Shown: piece by piece, positions 7,748 to 16,118 of the stretch
How positions within the stretch are numbered: the stretch's first letter is position 1
How the letters are laid out: the number at the start of each line of letters is the position of its first letter
Virus record (IMG/VR): IMGVR_UViG_3300043775_000017
Coordinates: 1 to 31,827 of that record
Length of the DNA: 31,827 nt
DNA from: a virus
Direction: 5' to 3' (one strand)
The notes under the pieces: model-generated
Database searches by the model: none
What the model saw: only the letters and a program-made list of their open reading frames with translations
What the model was told of the DNA's origin: nothing
Position numbers and translations under genes: made by a program

Positions 7748-9268
7748 TTATTGACCTCCAGCCAAAATTGCATCTGCCGCTGATCGAATATTATTTTGTG
7801 CTGCCATTGGTTGCGGGCTTCTAGGTGTTGGGATTTGTTCAACTAATGATGTCTGCGTTCTAGGGTCATATTTCTTTGTTACATCATCAATAATTCGTGT
7901 TGAAAAATCATTGAAATTTTCACCTGCTTTTGCCGCATAGTCACCCGCAACAAAAGTATTCTTAGCTCGTGCCAAAGACCCGTTATTATTTGTTAACCAA
8001 TCTGTTTTGGCATTATTGATTGAAGCATCAATGTCTTGCAACTTAGCCATACCACGCAAAAAGCTCGACAAATCTGAGGCTGATGCGGTCTCGCTTGGGA
8101 AACCACGCAATGCCAAGGCAATGTCTCGATCAGTTGCAGGGCCTGGTGGTAAAGATTTTATAGCCGCTGTATTTCTAAGCCGTGTATATTCTTGGCGCAG
8201 TTGTGTCATGCCACCCTGAAAACCAACACCTCTTTTCAGATAGTCAGATGCGCTTGAAAAGACACCATAACCACCACCCTCGGCTTCAAGGCGTTTTGCT
8301 AGATCATTAAATTGACCAGCGGATTGCTTAGATGTTGCCGCTGCCACAGCAGATTCATTAATAAGTTTTTTTGTATCTGCTGGTACTTCATTTAATTTTT
8401 GACCAACAGATGCTAATTTTTCAGCCACCAATGCAGTAGTTTCTTGTGTGCTTAAATTAAGTCGTGCTGAACGATCACTAATTTGGCTTTTCAGATTTTT
8501 AACATCCCAATTGCTTTTCTCAAGAATGGCAAGTTGTTGCCGTTCTGCAAACTGCGCCTCCACTTTGGCTTTGTTGGCATCTGCTGTTGCTTTTGCAGCA
8601 TCAGCGGCTGCTTTTTCTGGTGCGTTCTTTGCAGTGGCCTGGGCTGCGGTAGCATCTGCCACGGCTTTGTCTGCGTCTGCAATCGCCTTTTTCAATGCGC
8701 TTGGCTGGAGGGCTTCTGCCCTCTGTGTTGACAATGTTTTATCAGCATTATCGAGAAAATCTTTACCGCCAGGCAATCCAGCAATGGTCAACGCAATCGT
8801 TGTCTGCGCTCCTGTTGGATTGAGCCTAATAAGATTTGAAAGGTCGTCATAACCCTGCGCTTCTTTTTCTCTCCCAGCATTTCTAAGTGCTGTGGCTTGT
8901 TCCTTGAGTTGCATTTCAGCAACTGGCAAATTTCCAGACTTAATGGCTGTGTAAACCTGAGTGCCTTGTCTTAAAGTATTTTGTTGCTGTTCTTTTGTTT
9001 GAGCCTCAAAACCCGACAATACTGTTGCGGCTTGATCTTTAGGCAAAAATGCAGTAACCCGTGCGTAATCTGTTGCTGTTGCGTTCGGGTTTTTGAATAA
9101 ATTTGCAAGTTCAGTTTGAGCTGTTTGTGCTCTTTCTCTGCTTTGCTGTGCCGCTTGAATTTCAGCAATGCCAGCACCAAGTTTAAAACCGCCCAAAGCA
9201 GATTCAAATGGGCTTTGCACATCCACTGTGTAATCAATCGGGCGCATTAAAGGGTTAATCGTTGCCAT
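7748..9268 (-). CDS. Internal virion / DNA ejection protein (P22 gp20-like)
   Basis: 506 aa (P22 gp20 is 471 aa), the second of three ejection-type genes. After a short N-terminus (NPLMRPIDYTVDVQSPFESA) it is almost entirely helical, with Gln/Ala/Lys-rich heptad-like stretches. The segment with NATATDYARVTAFLPKDQA followed by alanine/glutamine helices is characteristic of phage DNA transfer proteins. The C-terminus is proline/glutamine-rich. A ribosome site AAGGA precedes the ATG by 7 nt. The proteins should sit inside the capsid and leave with the DNA. Confidence 0.7.
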   Translation of the reverse strand: MATINPLMRPIDYTVDVQSPFESALGGFKLGAGIAEIQAAQQSRERAQTAQTELANLFKNPNATATDYARVTAFLPKDQAATVLSGFEAQTKEQQQNTLRQGTQVYTAIKSGNLPVAEMQLKEQATALRNAGREKEAQGYDDLSNLIRLNPTGAQTTIALTIAGLPGGKDFLDNADKTLSTQRAEALQPSALKKAIADADKAVADATAAQATAKNAPEKAAADAAKATADANKAKVEAQFAERQQLAILEKSNWDVKNLKSQISDRSARLNLSTQETTALVAEKLASVGQKLNEVPADTKKLINESAVAAATSKQSAGQFNDLAKRLEAEGGGYGVFSSASDYLKRGVGFQGGMTQLRQEYTRLRNTAAIKSLPPGPATDRDIALALRGFPSETASASDLSSFLRGMAKLQDIDASINNAKTDWLTNNNGSLARAKNTFVAGDYAAKAGENFNDFSTRIIDDVTKKYDPRTQTSLVEQIPTPRSPQPMAAQNNIRSAADAILAGGQ

Positions 9269-9278
9269 GTTCTAATCC

Positions 9279-9923
9279 TTAAAACCCAAGTCCTGGAGTT
9301 TTTCCTGCGCCATATTGGAAACCAAGAAGTTGACCAGGCAAGTTAAATAATTGCCCATAAGCCTTTGCTTGACCGATCTCACCACCAGCACGTGCAGCAC
9401 CCTGTTGAGCAAGTAAATTTGCCACGTTTGTGCCTGACTCCATACCAGCCGCACCAACACCAGCCGCAGACCTCTGTCCCAAGGTGGTCATTCCACCCAA
9501 GCGACCATATTGTTCTTCAATCAATTGATTCAGCACTTGTGGGCGAAACTGAGCCAATGCCGCTTGAACATTGCCACCACGCAAGCCACCAGTTGCAGAT
9601 GCCCTTTGAAGTAAGGCTTCCTCGCCTTGTCGTGTGAGTTCCTGAAAACGCTCACCTCCGCTGATACGCTCGATGGCGGCACGTTCTGCCTCTGGCCCTC
9701 TTAAACCAAGAAATGCTTGTTGTGCTTCCAATGCTGGCAAACCAGCTTCTGTATAAGGTTTTAACAAGGCTTGTAAAGCATCAAACTGTCTGCGTTGCTC
9801 TTCAATACCTGCTTGGGCTGCTCCAGACTGAATCTCTGCGGCTTCACCAGCTGCTTTAGCTTGCGTTCGACTACCTATGAGTTGGCTTCCACCAACGACT
9901 AGAGCTGTTATTGGATCAGGCAT
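9279..9923 (-). CDS. Internal virion / DNA transfer protein (P22 gp7-like)
   Basis: 214 aa from the ATG at 9923 (AAGGAG 7 nt upstream), near the 229 aa of P22 gp7. It starts MPDPITALVVGGSQLIGSRT, a short hydrophobic glycine-containing segment, then a Glu/Gln/Ala helix with the ALLKPYTEAGLPALEAQQ pattern and a C-terminal glycine-rich region ending GLGF. This arrangement is typical of the smallest of the three podoviral ejection proteins. It overlaps the end of the upstream gene by 8 bp and precedes the gp20- and gp16-like genes as in P22. Confidence 0.78.
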   Translation of the reverse strand: MPDPITALVVGGSQLIGSRTQAKAAGEAAEIQSGAAQAGIEEQRRQFDALQALLKPYTEAGLPALEAQQAFLGLRGPEAERAAIERISGGERFQELTRQGEEALLQRASATGGLRGGNVQAALAQFRPQVLNQLIEEQYGRLGGMTTLGQRSAAGVGAAGMESGTNVANLLAQQGAARAGGEIGQAKAYGQLFNLPGQLLGFQYGAGKTPGLGF

Positions 9924-10359
9924 CGCCAAACTCCTTCATGTAATCTTCAAAAGTCTCGCCATACAAAGCCATCACATGATGACCATATTTTGTGGCATAT
10001 CCAGCCCCATGCACTAGCGAAACTGTCATTAAAATTAAATCGTAATACCCGGCTCGCCAAACGAAAGACTTGGCATCTGCCTGTTTATTGCGCTCTGCCG
10101 TGTCCGAGGCTTGCCACTTGAGAATCATTGTCGCCAACAAAGGCGTTAAATTGGTGCTGTTGGCGATAAAAAATGTATTCTGGTGCATACCCACCAGTGT
10201 GTTCCAAATGGTCGCATTGAGGTCTTCTCGTTCCACTTGATCGCCATCTGCAACATCATCAAAGACTTGGATTGCGTCATAGACCATCATCAGCCAATCA
10301 ATGGCTGGTTGGGGTAGCATAAAAACCTTGGTCAGGTTTTCTCGCAGTCCATTGGTCAT
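9916..10359 (-). CDS. Conserved phage protein at the P22 gp14 position, unknown
   Basis: 147 aa from the ATG at 10359, chosen because AGGAG lies 6 nt upstream (the in-frame TTG at 10365 does not have this spacing). The chain is alpha-helical with many aromatic residues and one acidic stretch (VFDDVADGDQVERED). It has two fairly hydrophobic helices but no clear transmembrane segment. In P22 the gene just before gp7 is gp14, which is needed for a functional particle. The equivalent place here suggests a head-assembly or ejection role. No sequence family is recognised. Confidence 0.6.
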   Translation of the reverse strand: MTNGLRENLTKVFMLPQPAIDWLMMVYDAIQVFDDVADGDQVEREDLNATIWNTLVGMHQNTFFIANSTNLTPLLATMILKWQASDTAERNKQADAKSFVWRAGYYDLILMTVSLVHGAGYATKYGHHVMALYGETFEDYMKEFGDA

Positions 10360-10365
10360 CCACAA

Positions 10366-10434
10366 CTCCTAATTAGGGCAGGCCGCTGGATGCCAGAACT
10401 CAGCGGCTTGATTTTCGCACAAATTGACAAAAGG
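10366..10434 (-). other. Intergenic hairpins between tail genes
   Basis: This gap holds two inverted repeats. ATTGAC-CTTTT-GTCAAT on the minus strand overlaps the upstream stop codon and is followed by TTTGTG. A second has arms GCCGCTG and CAGCGGC around a 12-nt loop. Neither has a convincing run of U on the leftward transcript, so they may be processing or attenuation hairpins rather than full terminators. Read from the plus strand, the second hairpin is followed by TTGATTTT. Confidence 0.4.
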
Positions 10435-10830
10435 TCAATCCTCATATTCTCTGTCTTCCCAAGCCTGACAAACCCGCATATCGTTACAGATAAAGTTCAG
10501 CTTTTCGCAGTGACCCCTGTATCCTGCGCCTTTGTCATAAGCCGCCATTGGGATGCGCTCAATCCGTACTTGGGTCATAAAGCTGTTGTCGTAATACTCG
10601 CAGTTTGAGCAATGCTTTCGTCTTGCGTCTTTTTCATCGCATTGCATAGCTTCTGCCAAACCAGCATAAAACTCCTTATTTGCGCCAGGCTCATTGGTGG
10701 GCATTTCAGGGCCATAGTTCCAATCAGCGACCGCAACGGCATAATTCTTTTTATTTTCTGCGTTGGTCAAAAATTCTTCTTCCATCGGCAAGCCATTAAA
10801 GCCCCGTGGGATAACCATAAATTCTTTCAT
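10435..10830 (-). CDS. Cysteine-rich phage protein, likely metal-binding
   Basis: 131 aa with AAGGAG upstream of the ATG. The C-terminal half holds Cys74, Cys77 (HCSNCEYYD), Cys108 (GHCEK), Cys115 and Cys121 (VCQAWE). This spacing resembles small zinc or iron-sulfur (HiPIP-like) domains found in phage hypothetical proteins. The N-terminal half is polar with MEEEF and tyrosine/asparagine-rich patches. It sits among tail and ejection genes, so it may be virion-associated, but no function is known. Confidence 0.6.
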   Translation of the reverse strand: MKEFMVIPRGFNGLPMEEEFLTNAENKKNYAVAVADWNYGPEMPTNEPGANKEFYAGLAEAMQCDEKDARRKHCSNCEYYDNSFMTQVRIERIPMAAYDKGAGYRGHCEKLNFICNDMRVCQAWEDREYED

Positions 10831-10840
10831 TTCTAGCTCC

Positions 10841-11176
10841 TTATGAAATTTCTCGGCCTGATGCTCGGATGGTCAGGGATGTTGCCGCCCCTGCGATTGT
10901 TGAAATAAAACCACCAACGTCTAATGCCTGACCCACCAATTCAGGGCAAGTATAGGTCTCATCTGGCACGATGGTACGTGTATCAATAATCAGGTTTGAT
11001 GCGCCTGCCGTGCCACCAGTTGTCACCAAGTTGCAACTGAAAGTCACATTGTTGGCACTGGTATTGGTAACCGTAAACTTGTCAATAATTGCCTTGACAT
11101 TTGTTGCGGTGTATTGGGTGGTTTGGCTGTTCTCTGCCTGTTTTGCAGGGATTAGCACTTTTACTGTAACTGTCAT
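10841..11176 (-). CDS. Small beta-rich virion protein, unknown
   Basis: 111 aa starting with an ATG that overlaps the previous stop (ATGA) and is preceded by GGAGGTG. The sequence alternates hydrophobic and Thr/Asn/Ser residues (TVTNTSANNVTFSCNLV), has few charges and contains two cysteines; it reads as a small beta-sandwich. It follows the needle candidate directly and may be a decoration or tail-tip part. No named family. Confidence 0.6.
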   Translation of the reverse strand: MTVTVKVLIPAKQAENSQTTQYTATNVKAIIDKFTVTNTSANNVTFSCNLVTTGGTAGASNLIIDTRTIVPDETYTCPELVGQALDVGGFISTIAGAATSLTIRASGREIS

Positions 11177-12042
11177 TGGACACCTCCGATATTGTTGTTG
11201 ACTGTGAGAATTATGGATGGAATGCCTGGGTGCGGTGCAGCCGCAGGAAATGCGGCAAGCTCAACACTTAGGTCGCTGACCGAGAACATCAGCTCAACAT
11301 AGTCATTGGCCTTGAGATCAAAAAAATAATTTAACGATGAAAAAATCTCAGCATTATTACCTTGAATCCTGATCTGACTTGCGCTGTCTGGCACATCCAC
11401 ACCGTTGAGCCTAAACCAAAAATAAAATTCTGCCGTGCCGCCTGCTGTCTTATCCAACTGGAACGAGGTATCAAAGTTATAGATTCCCTCGCTGTCCACA
11501 ATGATGCGTGAAGTGGGAGTTCCAAGATAAACGCCATTGCTTAAATCGGTATTGTTAAATGTGATGGCAGTGGCTGTATTGATAACTGTCGCTGTCTGGG
11601 TCGTGGTGTCGTAAAATGACCCATATCTTGCACGTTTGAACTCTCGTGGTGGTGGGGTCATCTGTAAACCCTCAACTGCTTTATTTAGTTTGTCCACCAA
11701 TGCCAAAGCCTGATTTGCTTTGCTTTCAGCCAATGCCACAGTCACCGCAGTTTCTTGCGCCAGTAATGCGATTCTGTCTAGTGCATCTTGTGCCTTTGCG
11801 CTTAATGCTGCATCATTAACGCCACTCTCTTGTGCTAAGGCACTTAATTGCGCTAATGCTTCATTTGCTGTTGCCGCTGCATTATCTGCCTGATATTCAA
11901 AATCAGTTCCAACAATTACTTGAAGTTGGTCAACAGTAGAAAACAGCAATTCAAACTGCCTGATCTGTTGCTGATCGGTCAAGAACTCCGCAAGCTGGTC
12001 ACGGGTCAAGTTAAGTCTGCGTGAAACTGGTGCGGTTGCCAT
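11173..12042 (-). CDS. Coiled-coil protein with C-terminal C1q/TNF-like knob; tail needle candidate
   Basis: 289 aa in two parts. Residues 1 to about 135 are alpha-helical, with repeated Ala/Leu/Asp heptad-like patterns typical of a trimeric coiled coil. Residues about 140-285 form a beta-rich domain beginning RYGSFYDTTTQTATV and containing YNFDTSFQLDKT, FWFRLNGVDV and DYVELMFSVS, a pattern I associate with C1q/TNF-like jelly rolls in aquatic phage proteins. In P22 the gene after gp10 encodes the gp26 tail needle, and the Sf6 needle ends in a TNF-like knob. The position and design match here, but sequence identity to gp26 is not visible, so a receptor-binding fibre is the alternative. Confidence 0.6.
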   Translation of the reverse strand: MATAPVSRRLNLTRDQLAEFLTDQQQIRQFELLFSTVDQLQVIVGTDFEYQADNAAATANEALAQLSALAQESGVNDAALSAKAQDALDRIALLAQETAVTVALAESKANQALALVDKLNKAVEGLQMTPPPREFKRARYGSFYDTTTQTATVINTATAITFNNTDLSNGVYLGTPTSRIIVDSEGIYNFDTSFQLDKTAGGTAEFYFWFRLNGVDVPDSASQIRIQGNNAEIFSSLNYFFDLKANDYVELMFSVSDLSVELAAFPAAAPHPGIPSIILTVNNNIGGVQ

Positions 12043-13448
12043 CAGTATGCCAATGCTTCAATCTGTGCCTCTAAGCGCACATAGGACACATGGGCATCAC
12101 TATCCCCACGGAAACGCTGTATGCGCCAGTTCCTCATATGTCCTTGCTGAAACCAAGCCAAACGCTTCTGGCGGTTGCCAATCGTGCCGACAGCAATAAA
12201 TTTTTCTTGTGAATAAGTCTGCCCATCCAAAGAGTAGCTGGTGCTGATTTTTGGGTTTTTGCCCAATGCAATGCTACCCGTCAGGCTGACAAGTTCCATC
12301 TCGTTAAATATCGCACCATTGCTCTCATTGTAGACAATCAATGTGCCAAACTCCCAACGCACTTGCTGACCCCAATGATGCCCTGTGTCTTGCACTAAAT
12401 AACCGATACTGGTGGATTGCGGATCGCCAACCATCCACTTGTCGTACACCCAAACTAAATTTCTGGCTCTGTATTGTGCAAATCCAGACAAGGTTGTGGT
12501 CAGAGTAAACCAGACAGGAGTTTGTAATGCCTCAGATGCTGATGCGTCATAAACTATGGTACGGTCAGGCAAATGCACATAAAGGTGTTGATGACTTTTG
12601 TCATTTCTGGCCTCTAACTTAACCAAGGCCAATTGAGCTTCGGTGTATTCAAGAAGCAGATTGTCAATTTCCTGTGTGCTTATCTTTTGTGCAATAGCCG
12701 ATGCGCCAACGTAAATGCTTGGCGCTTCATTCCTGCCACTTCCTAAAAACGCAATGCGTTCGATAAAGACACAGCAAGCAAATGTTCCAACAACGCCCTT
12801 TTGTATCTGTGCGCCATCAATTCGTGCAAATGGGAATAACTCACCACCCACGTTATCGAATACCTCAATCGTATTGCGGTTCAAAGCATAGATTTCGTTT
12901 CGCAACTTTAGTAGCGCAACCACTGGGTCTGGGTCAACTTCAGAACTGCCGTACTTTAGCGGATTGACTTGAGTTGGGTCTGTCAGCTCTGTGACGATTA
13001 AAAACTCGCCATCTGTGGTCATAAAGTAACCATCAACCCACACTACATCAAGCACCACGCCCAAATCAGGGTCAGTTACTTGAGTCAGAGTTGTGCCATT
13101 CCAATAATACAAACGACCACCAGAAGCAATCGCAAGTAAATCAAAGCTGTAATCAAAGGTCACCAGTTGATCTACTGGCCCACCCACATCGCCCAATATA
13201 GTCACTGTGCCTGCGCTGTCTATTTCTACTAGCTTTGTACCCATCACTCGATATAGGTTGCCTTGCCAGTTGATGCCGCCACGGTCAACTCCTGGCCCTG
13301 TGCCGTTGGACACAATGCCATCGCCTGGTCGTAAAAACCCATTGCTAATGCCTGACTGCTTTGGCACAGGCACAAGATTCACTGGGTAGCTGGTACGCAG
13401 TTCAGGGGTGCTATCGGTAAAAATGCCGTTCAGGATAGGTATCTGCAT
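12042..13448 (-). CDS. Packaged-DNA stabilisation / tail hub protein (P22 gp10-like)
   Basis: 468 aa from the ATG at 13448 (AAGG 7 nt upstream), the size of P22 gp10 (472 aa). It begins with a PILNGIFTDSTPELRTSYPV-type start and RPGDGIVSNGTG, shows repeated beta-propeller-like strands (GNLYRVMG, GRLYYWNG, GYFMTTDG, NEIYALNRNTIEVFDN), and ends with the family-like ISTSYSLDGQTYSQ and MRNWRIQRFRGDS segments. Known role: with gp4 and gp26 it closes the portal after packaging and forms part of the short tail. It overlaps the upstream small basic gene and the downstream needle candidate by a few bases. Confidence 0.85.
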   Translation of the reverse strand: MQIPILNGIFTDSTPELRTSYPVNLVPVPKQSGISNGFLRPGDGIVSNGTGPGVDRGGINWQGNLYRVMGTKLVEIDSAGTVTILGDVGGPVDQLVTFDYSFDLLAIASGGRLYYWNGTTLTQVTDPDLGVVLDVVWVDGYFMTTDGEFLIVTELTDPTQVNPLKYGSSEVDPDPVVALLKLRNEIYALNRNTIEVFDNVGGELFPFARIDGAQIQKGVVGTFACCVFIERIAFLGSGRNEAPSIYVGASAIAQKISTQEIDNLLLEYTEAQLALVKLEARNDKSHQHLYVHLPDRTIVYDASASEALQTPVWFTLTTTLSGFAQYRARNLVWVYDKWMVGDPQSTSIGYLVQDTGHHWGQQVRWEFGTLIVYNESNGAIFNEMELVSLTGSIALGKNPKISTSYSLDGQTYSQEKFIAVGTIGNRQKRLAWFQQGHMRNWRIQRFRGDSDAHVSYVRLEAQIEALAY

Positions 13449-13741
13449 CACTTGGCCTTGTTGCGTTCAGAGATGCGTTTTGCTTTGGCTTTGGCATCTG
13501 CTTTTGATGATGCGCCCCAAGCCCTCAGACTTAACAACAATCGAGTGGGTTCACCGTCTTTGTACTCAGGGCCAGTGTTGCCACTCATGCGAGCCAAGAA
13601 CGATGCTCTACGGGGATTATCGCCAGACTTGACAGGAGGCTTCAGATTCATGCCCTCGGCCTTTGCCGCAGCCCTACCTTTAGCGTTCAAGCCGCCTTTG
13701 GGATTCTGGCCTTCTTTTCGTGCATAAGCTGGGCTTTTCAT
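13448..13741 (-). CDS. Small basic protein (DUF6321-like)
   Basis: 97 aa, strongly basic, with the segments GGLNAKGRAAAK, KPPVKSGDNPRRASFLARM and RLLLSLRAWGASSKADAKAK, which I recognise as a conserved family in aquatic phages. It is the last of three basic genes joined by 4-bp ATGA overlaps. Lys/Arg/Ala/Gly composition suggests nucleic-acid contact, possibly as an internal virion protein, but this is inference; no enzymatic motif is visible. Confidence 0.72.
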   Translation of the reverse strand: MKSPAYARKEGQNPKGGLNAKGRAAAKAEGMNLKPPVKSGDNPRRASFLARMSGNTGPEYKDGEPTRLLLSLRAWGASSKADAKAKAKRISERNKAK

Positions 13742-13971
13742 CTGAACCCCTTGATCTTTTCAGCAATCTTTTTAGGCTGCTTGGCAAACTGCTTTCCAGC
13801 CTTTGTAGCCTCACGCTTTGCTCTTGTGGTTGCCGCATATTCAGCCGCACTCAAGGCTTTAATAGCCTTCTCAGGCAGATACCTCTCGCCTGTTTCAGAC
13901 GATGGTTTTCCAGACTTGGTGCGCCAGTTTTGGCTTGACCAATCTTTGAGGCTTTTTTGTGTGGCTTTCAT
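13738..13971 (-). CDS. Small basic protein (DUF5872-like)
   Basis: 77 aa, Lys/Ala/Thr-rich: SLKDWSSQNWRTKSGKPSS, then GERYLPEKAIKALSAAEYAA and a basic tail. The W-x-TKSGKPS and RYLP-K-A-AL patterns belong to a small-protein family common in aquatic phage and large DNA virus genomes (recalled as DUF5872). It starts within the stop of the preceding basic gene and ends within the start of the next, so the three are co-translated. Function unknown; DNA condensation or virion packing is only a guess. Confidence 0.72.
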   Translation of the reverse strand: MKATQKSLKDWSSQNWRTKSGKPSSETGERYLPEKAIKALSAAEYAATTRAKREATKAGKQFAKQPKKIAEKIKGFR

Positions 13972-14153
13972 TTATAACCGCCACCTTTTTCTTTGTACTT
14001 CTTTGCCAACAGTTGGGCTTTGCGAGCCGACCATTCACCAGCCGCAGTGCCTTGCACAGCAGAACCTTTGATTTCCTCAAAGAGCCGCTTACGCATGGTT
14101 GGCTTCGTGTAGTTGCCAGCCTCATTGACAGATGACTTAGGCTTGGTAGCCAT
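13968..14153 (-). CDS. Small basic protein
   Basis: 61 aa: it begins MATKPKSSVNEAGNYTKPTM, contains WSARKAQLLAKKYKEKGGGY near the C-terminus, and carries a high net positive charge. The NxAGNYTKPxMRKRLF and WSARKAQLLA patterns are familiar from many aquatic phage genomes, often beside the DUF5872-like gene as here. The ATG shares bases with the tail-fibre stop codon. No function is known. Confidence 0.72.
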   Translation of the reverse strand: MATKPKSSVNEAGNYTKPTMRKRLFEEIKGSAVQGTAAGEWSARKAQLLAKKYKEKGGGYK

Positions 14154-15325
14154 TATGAATCCACGCCTTTGATAACTGCAAAGTTAAATATTGGCTGTTC
14201 AGTTGTTGTGCCGCCAGTGGTGCGGAATGTAATATCAAAAGAACCCAAGGTTGTCTTAGTGACCATCAAGTCATACAAATCAGTGCCAGTGTGCTGAGTG
14301 AGGATAATCGCATCGGTTGTCGCAACGGTGCTATTGGTCACAGTGAAAGTTGTTGCGCTTGTTGTACCTGCCGCAGAAAATAACGTGATTTGACCAGTTA
14401 TTTTGTTAATCGTCACACCTGTGGTTCGGCTTGTGCCTTGAATAACTACACCACCTGCGCCTGTGGAATAACCCACACCAGCCGTACCAGATGATCTAAG
14501 TGACCCTGTGACTGCTAGACTTGTTCCTGTGGCTGCACCGATATTTGGAGTCACCAATGTAGGTGTATTTGCAAATACGACTGCGCCTGTGCCAGTTTCA
14601 TCGGTTAATGCTGCCGCCAAGTTTGCGCTTGATGGGGTTGCCAAAAATGCACCTACATTTGCGCCAAGTCCAGTTACACCAGCAACAGGCAAACCTGTGC
14701 AATTGGTCAGCGTACCTGATGTTGGTGTGCCAAGAATTGGTGTTACGAAAGTTGGGCTGGTGTTAAATACCAACAGACCAGTGCCTGTTTCATCAGTCAT
14801 TGCCGCCCGTAGATTGGCACTTGATGGTGTCGCCAAAAATGCTTGCATACCCGCAGCATAAACAGTCTCAGCATTAATCTGATACCAAGAGTTTGTAGGC
14901 TGATAAAACCGAATGGCTGTTGCAGTACCAGCACCCAAGAATGTCACGCCACCATAAAGAGCAGTTGCACCATTCAGCGCAATCGTCAGTGAGGTAATCT
15001 CTTGGGTGGTCGTAATCAGCACCGTAGTGCCATCAGGCACTCCAGTATTCAAAGGCAAGGTGATCGTGCCAGATGCCAGCGTTCCAGCAGGTTGCAACAA
15101 CATCCATTGATCTTGACTGACAGGAGTTGGAACAGTGATGTTGAACCCAGAGCCAGGCACATACAGATTCACCGACAGCGTTGGCGATGCAAAACTTTGC
15201 TGGAAAAATGTCAACAGATTGCCAATGGACAAACGTCTTGCATCCCCATTATTGGGCGAATAAACGGGTAACTGGTCTCCGCTTGAAACAGTGCTGAGTA
15301 CTGGTAACTGATTGATTTGTGGCAT
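14153..15325 (-). CDS. Tail fibre-like protein with internal repeats
   Basis: 390 aa, begins MPQINQLPVLSTVSSGDQLP, an N-terminal motif shared by many phage fibre proteins. Two copies of a FLATPSSANL-x-AA-x-TDETGTG unit followed by a TP-x-x-VTP segment start at about residues 163 and 227 (period 64 residues), a well-known stalk repeat of fibre proteins. The C-terminus is a beta-rich domain. It lies between the gp4-like adaptor and the gp10-like hub, so it probably attaches at the tail. An AAGGA site precedes the ATG. Confidence 0.75.
   Translation of the reverse strand: MPQINQLPVLSTVSSGDQLPVYSPNNGDARRLSIGNLLTFFQQSFASPTLSVNLYVPGSGFNITVPTPVSQDQWMLLQPAGTLASGTITLPLNTGVPDGTTVLITTTQEITSLTIALNGATALYGGVTFLGAGTATAIRFYQPTNSWYQINAETVYAAGMQAFLATPSSANLRAAMTDETGTGLLVFNTSPTFVTPILGTPTSGTLTNCTGLPVAGVTGLGANVGAFLATPSSANLAAALTDETGTGAVVFANTPTLVTPNIGAATGTSLAVTGSLRSSGTAGVGYSTGAGGVVIQGTSRTTGVTINKITGQITLFSAAGTTSATTFTVTNSTVATTDAIILTQHTGTDLYDLMVTKTTLGSFDITFRTTGGTTTEQPIFNFAVIKGVDS
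14534..14839 (-). repeat. Two stalk repeats inside the tail fibre gene
   Basis: Copies at about 14726-14839 and 14534-14647 encode the FLATPSSANL / TDETGTG / TPT-x-VTP unit. They are similar but not identical at DNA level (for example LRAAM versus LAAAL). This is a protein-structure repeat that offers a target for recombination between phage fibre genes. Confidence 0.7.
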
Positions 15326-15333
15326 GACTGTCC

Positions 15334-15816
15334 TTAATAGTATTCGAGAGGCCCATCAGGGCCAGCAGTAACAGGGTTGGCTGGTGGTCTGATAAACGGA
15401 TTATCGTAGACCCTCCAAGGCTTATTGCCAGCACCAGCAGGCATTGTTGCCGGAAGTTGCTGTTCAAGCGGGAATGTGGCTCTTTGTAACAGAATGTCGT
15501 AACCCTGCTTGGCAGTCGTCTTGGTCTCAATCATTACTTGCTTGCCAAAACTTGGGGCAAGTCTAATGCCTAGACTGCAAATAATGGCCTCGTAAGCCGA
15601 ATCAGGCACGAGGGTTTCTTCATCTAGGTTGCTATCTTGTGGGCTGGATGGCAAAGGATAACCCAAACGGATACCCTTGGCATTCCAGTCTGCCATCATT
15701 GCATCTAATCTACGCAAGGCAGATTCAAGCTGTTCAGGCTGTAAATCAAATACATAAGACGCAAGCCCGATTTCCTCAAAGGCTGCGCTTATGAATTGTC
15801 GTTTTGTGTAGCCCAT
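15334..15816 (-). CDS. Tail accessory factor / head completion protein (P22 gp4-like)
   Basis: 160 aa (P22 gp4 is 166 aa). The N-terminal half shows the family pattern YTKRQFISAAFEEIGLASYV, ALRRLDAMMADWNAKGIRLG and AYEAIICSLGIRLAPSFGK. Known role: binds the portal after packaging and forms the first ring of the tail, onto which the gp10-like protein assembles. The C-terminus is proline/glycine-rich. The ATG has GAGGA 6 nt upstream and overlaps the 3' end of the preceding gene by 28 bp. Confidence 0.85.
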   Translation of the reverse strand: MGYTKRQFISAAFEEIGLASYVFDLQPEQLESALRRLDAMMADWNAKGIRLGYPLPSSPQDSNLDEETLVPDSAYEAIICSLGIRLAPSFGKQVMIETKTTAKQGYDILLQRATFPLEQQLPATMPAGAGNKPWRVYDNPFIRPPANPVTAGPDGPLEYY

Positions 15817-16118
15817 GCTGATTCCTCAATGTGTTTCAACAGTGTCGCATCTGACCAGCGTTTGTCAACTTTCATGCCAATAGATTCAGCTTGTTGTAGC
15901 ATTTCCTCACGGGTCGGTGGGCTGTCATCAACAGCCTTAACAACTTCAATTGGCTCATCATGCACTTCAATAACTTGTGCGCCAATCGGTGATGGATAGT
16001 AGACTTTATTGAGCTTGCGTTCGATGGCTTGCTCTTTTTTGAGTTTGCGCTTTTGCAAACGCAACTCCCGCCACGGGGCGAGAGTCTTGGTCTTAACGAT
16101 TGCGGCTGACTTAATCAT
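15789..16118 (-). CDS. Phage protein with C-terminal SAP/HeH-like helix motif, unknown
   Basis: 109 aa. The N-terminal part is very basic (LRLQKRKLKKEQAIERKLNK); the C-terminal part has TREEMLQQAESIGMKVDKRW followed by SDATLLKHIE, a helix-extension-helix pattern like the HeH/LEM/SAP domains of phage proteins that bind nucleic acid. It sits between coat-proximal genes and the gp4-like adaptor. Its start overlaps the small basic gene stop (ATGA). Could act in head completion or DNA handling; not established. Confidence 0.58.
   Translation of the reverse strand: MIKSAAIVKTKTLAPWRELRLQKRKLKKEQAIERKLNKVYYPSPIGAQVIEVHDEPIEVVKAVDDSPPTREEMLQQAESIGMKVDKRWSDATLLKHIEESAWATQNDNS

Noticed and set aside
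10366-10434. Hairpins as full intrinsic terminators
   Set aside because: No adequate U tract follows on the leftward RNA.
14534-14839. Repeats in the fibre gene as a diversity-generating retroelement template
   Set aside because: No reverse transcriptase gene is present; the repeats are ordinary stalk units and not adenine-biased variants.
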